IMG/VR virus record: IMGVR_UViG_3300044638_007250
Span: 1 to 63,212 of that record
Source of the DNA: a virus
Strand: one strand, 5' to 3'
Length of the DNA: 63,212 nt
Below, in pieces: positions 62,449 to 63,212 of the stretch. Positions within the stretch are counted from its first letter, which is position 1, and every line of letters starts with the position of its first letter. Both the position numbers and the translations under genes were made by a program. Under the pieces are notes generated by a model. It was not told where the DNA came from. It saw only the letters and a list, made by a program, of their open reading frames with translations, and made no database searches.

Positions 62449-63212
62449 TTATACTTGGGTAATCGTAACAATAACCGATGGAATTGCAGGTCGTGTTGGA
62501 TTTATTTGTGCGGCATCGTATGCAAATCCTAATCTTATATCACTAACATTAAATTTTAATTCCATATAATCACCAGCGTTTAGTGGTTCAACAAAATTCC
62601 AAGCAGCCACACTCCTTCCGTTGTTGGAATTTCCAACAACTTGAGTATTTGAGTTATCAACATTATTACCATTTATAGCCAACCATATATCCATAATTTG
62701 GGCGCTACCTCCCCCTGTTGATTCTATCTGACAAGAAAATTGTAAATTGTATGTACCCGCACTGGCAACAACAAATCTTGTATCTGCGGAAACGATAACA
62801 CCATTACCCGAAGTTTGTGTTGCAGCACTCATTGAATACGCAGTTGTGGTACTTGTCACATATTGACTAACGGTAGAAATGAATGAACCCCAAGCTCCGT
62901 TTACAAATGGTTGAGAAATACCTGATGTTCCGCTAGTTCCTGAAGAACCACTTGAACCTGAAGTTCCGTCTGTTCCGCTAGTTCCTGAAGAACCACTTGA
63001 ACCTGAAGTTCCGTCTGTTCCGCTAGTTCCTGAAGAACCGCTTGAACCTGAAGTTCCGTCTGTTCCGCTAGTTCCTGAAGAACCGCTTGAACCTGAAGTT
63101 CCGTCTGTTCCGCTAGTTCCTGAAGAACCACTTGAACCTGAAGTTCCGTCTGTTCCGCTAGTTCCTGAAGAACCGCTTGAACCTGAAGTTCCGTCTGTTC
63201 CGCTAGTTCCTG
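62449..63212 (-). CDS. Partial collagen-like tail fibre with C1q/TNF-like C-terminus
   Basis: C-terminal part of a gene that starts beyond the right edge. Reading from the edge, at least six 15-residue collagen-like repeats GTSGSSGSSGTSGTD (Gly-X-Y) end at about 62930; then a linker (GTSGISQPFVNGAWGSFIST) and a jelly-roll-like head (VVSADTRFVVASAGTYNLQF type, TGGGSAQIMDIWLAINGNNV; MELKFNVSDIRLGFAYDAAQ) like the C1q/TNF fold that trimerises collagen-type fibres. The frame is open from the edge, so a GTG at 62859 that would give a 136-aa protein is internal and not used. A trimeric receptor-binding fibre is inferred. Confidence 0.75.
   Translation of the reverse strand, partial: GTSGTDGTSGSSGSSGTSGTDGTSGSSGSSGTSGTDGTSGSSGSSGTSGTDGTSGSSGSSGTSGTDGTSGSSGSSGTSGTDGTSGSSGSSGTSGTSGISQPFVNGAWGSFISTVSQYVTSTTTAYSMSAATQTSGNGVIVSADTRFVVASAGTYNLQFSCQIESTGGGSAQIMDIWLAINGNNVDNSNTQVVGNSNNGRSVAAWNFVEPLNAGDYMELKFNVSDIRLGFAYDAAQINPTRPAIPSVIVTITQV
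62930..63212 (-). repeat. 45-bp tandem repeat encoding collagen-like units
   Basis: Six full 45-bp copies (starting 62930, 62975, 63020, 63065, 63110, 63155) and a partial seventh to the edge. Copies are identical except for one synonymous site in a Ser codon (AGT or AGC), which alternates: T,T,C,C,T,C reading in plus-strand order. The number in the genome is probably larger. Confidence 0.95.

Noticed and set aside
62449-62859. A separate 136-aa gene starting at GTG 62859
   Set aside because: The frame is open upstream through the collagen-like repeats to the window edge, so it is the C-terminus of one fibre protein.
62930-63212. Tandem repeats considered as a CRISPR array
   Set aside because: Units are contiguous 45-bp repeats without spacers and encode collagen-like Gly-X-Y residues.
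1-63212. tRNA genes, insertion sequences, integrase and lysogeny genes
   Set aside because: No gap is longer than about 120 bp once the small genes are counted; no cloverleaf, transposase or integrase pattern was seen.

Overview
This window is part of the genome of a large double-stranded DNA tailed phage with a contractile tail, distantly T4-like. It is visibly AT-rich, genes are packed with short gaps or overlaps, and most are transcribed leftward (minus strand). A Bacteroidetes host is likely. The left-edge protein has a repeat like those of SprB gliding adhesins, several tail proteins carry Ig-like, PKD, TIG or carboxypeptidase-regulatory-like modules common in that phylum, and start codons lack Shine-Dalgarno sequences and sit in A/T-rich leaders. 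No tRNA, rRNA, CRISPR array, insertion sequence or integrase was seen. Capsid, portal and terminase genes must lie outside the window.

Layout, right to left in the direction of most transcription. (1) 63212-60279: a collagen-like fibre protein with a C1q/TNF-like head (cut by the window edge) and two Thr/Pro-rich, mucin-like proteins. (2) 60201-55268: four proteins of glycosyltransferase or HtrL/YibB type and one small Ig-like protein. (3) 55179-52450: family B DNA polymerase gp43. (4) 47664-52473, the only long plus-strand block: an SNF2-type helicase, a manganese-type superoxide dismutase fused to a nuclease-like C-terminal region, neck protein gp13 and a small virion-like protein. (5) 47607-37816: a gp14-like neck protein, a conserved unknown, a gp15-like tail terminator, sheath gp18, a HAD-type phosphatase, tube gp19, a gp26/gp51-like tail-assembly protein with a small overlapping partner, and the tape measure. 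A tiny plus-strand regulator-like gene (45469-45630) interrupts this block. (6) 37774-24089: two giant baseplate hub proteins (1680 and 2453 aa), a LysM/gpX-like protein between them, and two unknown small genes. (7) 23977-15533: a replication and nucleotide island with gp32 SSB, a 75-aa protein, UvsX, a 5'-3' exonuclease, an unknown gene, DnaB-type helicase gp41 and class Ia ribonucleotide reductase NrdB and NrdA. (8) 15454-1: baseplate wedge gp25 and gp6, a 1657-aa protein with a hydrophobic segment, four unknown or PKD wedge accessories, a gpI-like protein and the SprB-like fibre protein.

Seven hairpin terminators are visible, all oriented for leftward transcripts. Two promoter classes can be proposed. 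One is sigma70-like: a perfect TTGACA-N17-TATAAT before gp32 and TTGATA-N17-TATATT before the SNF2 gene. The other is a recurring VTATTTAT element in sense orientation just upstream of structural genes on both strands, at four genes exactly 4 nt from the ATG; this is proposed as the late promoter. Replication genes lack it.

The most unusual content is the SOD-nuclease fusion in the neck module, the pairing of mucin-like tail proteins with a glycosyltransferase cluster, an OmpA-like insertion in a tail hub protein, a membrane-like segment in a baseplate protein, and a possible +1 frameshift at the tail-assembly gene. All calls come from reading the sequence; no database search was run.
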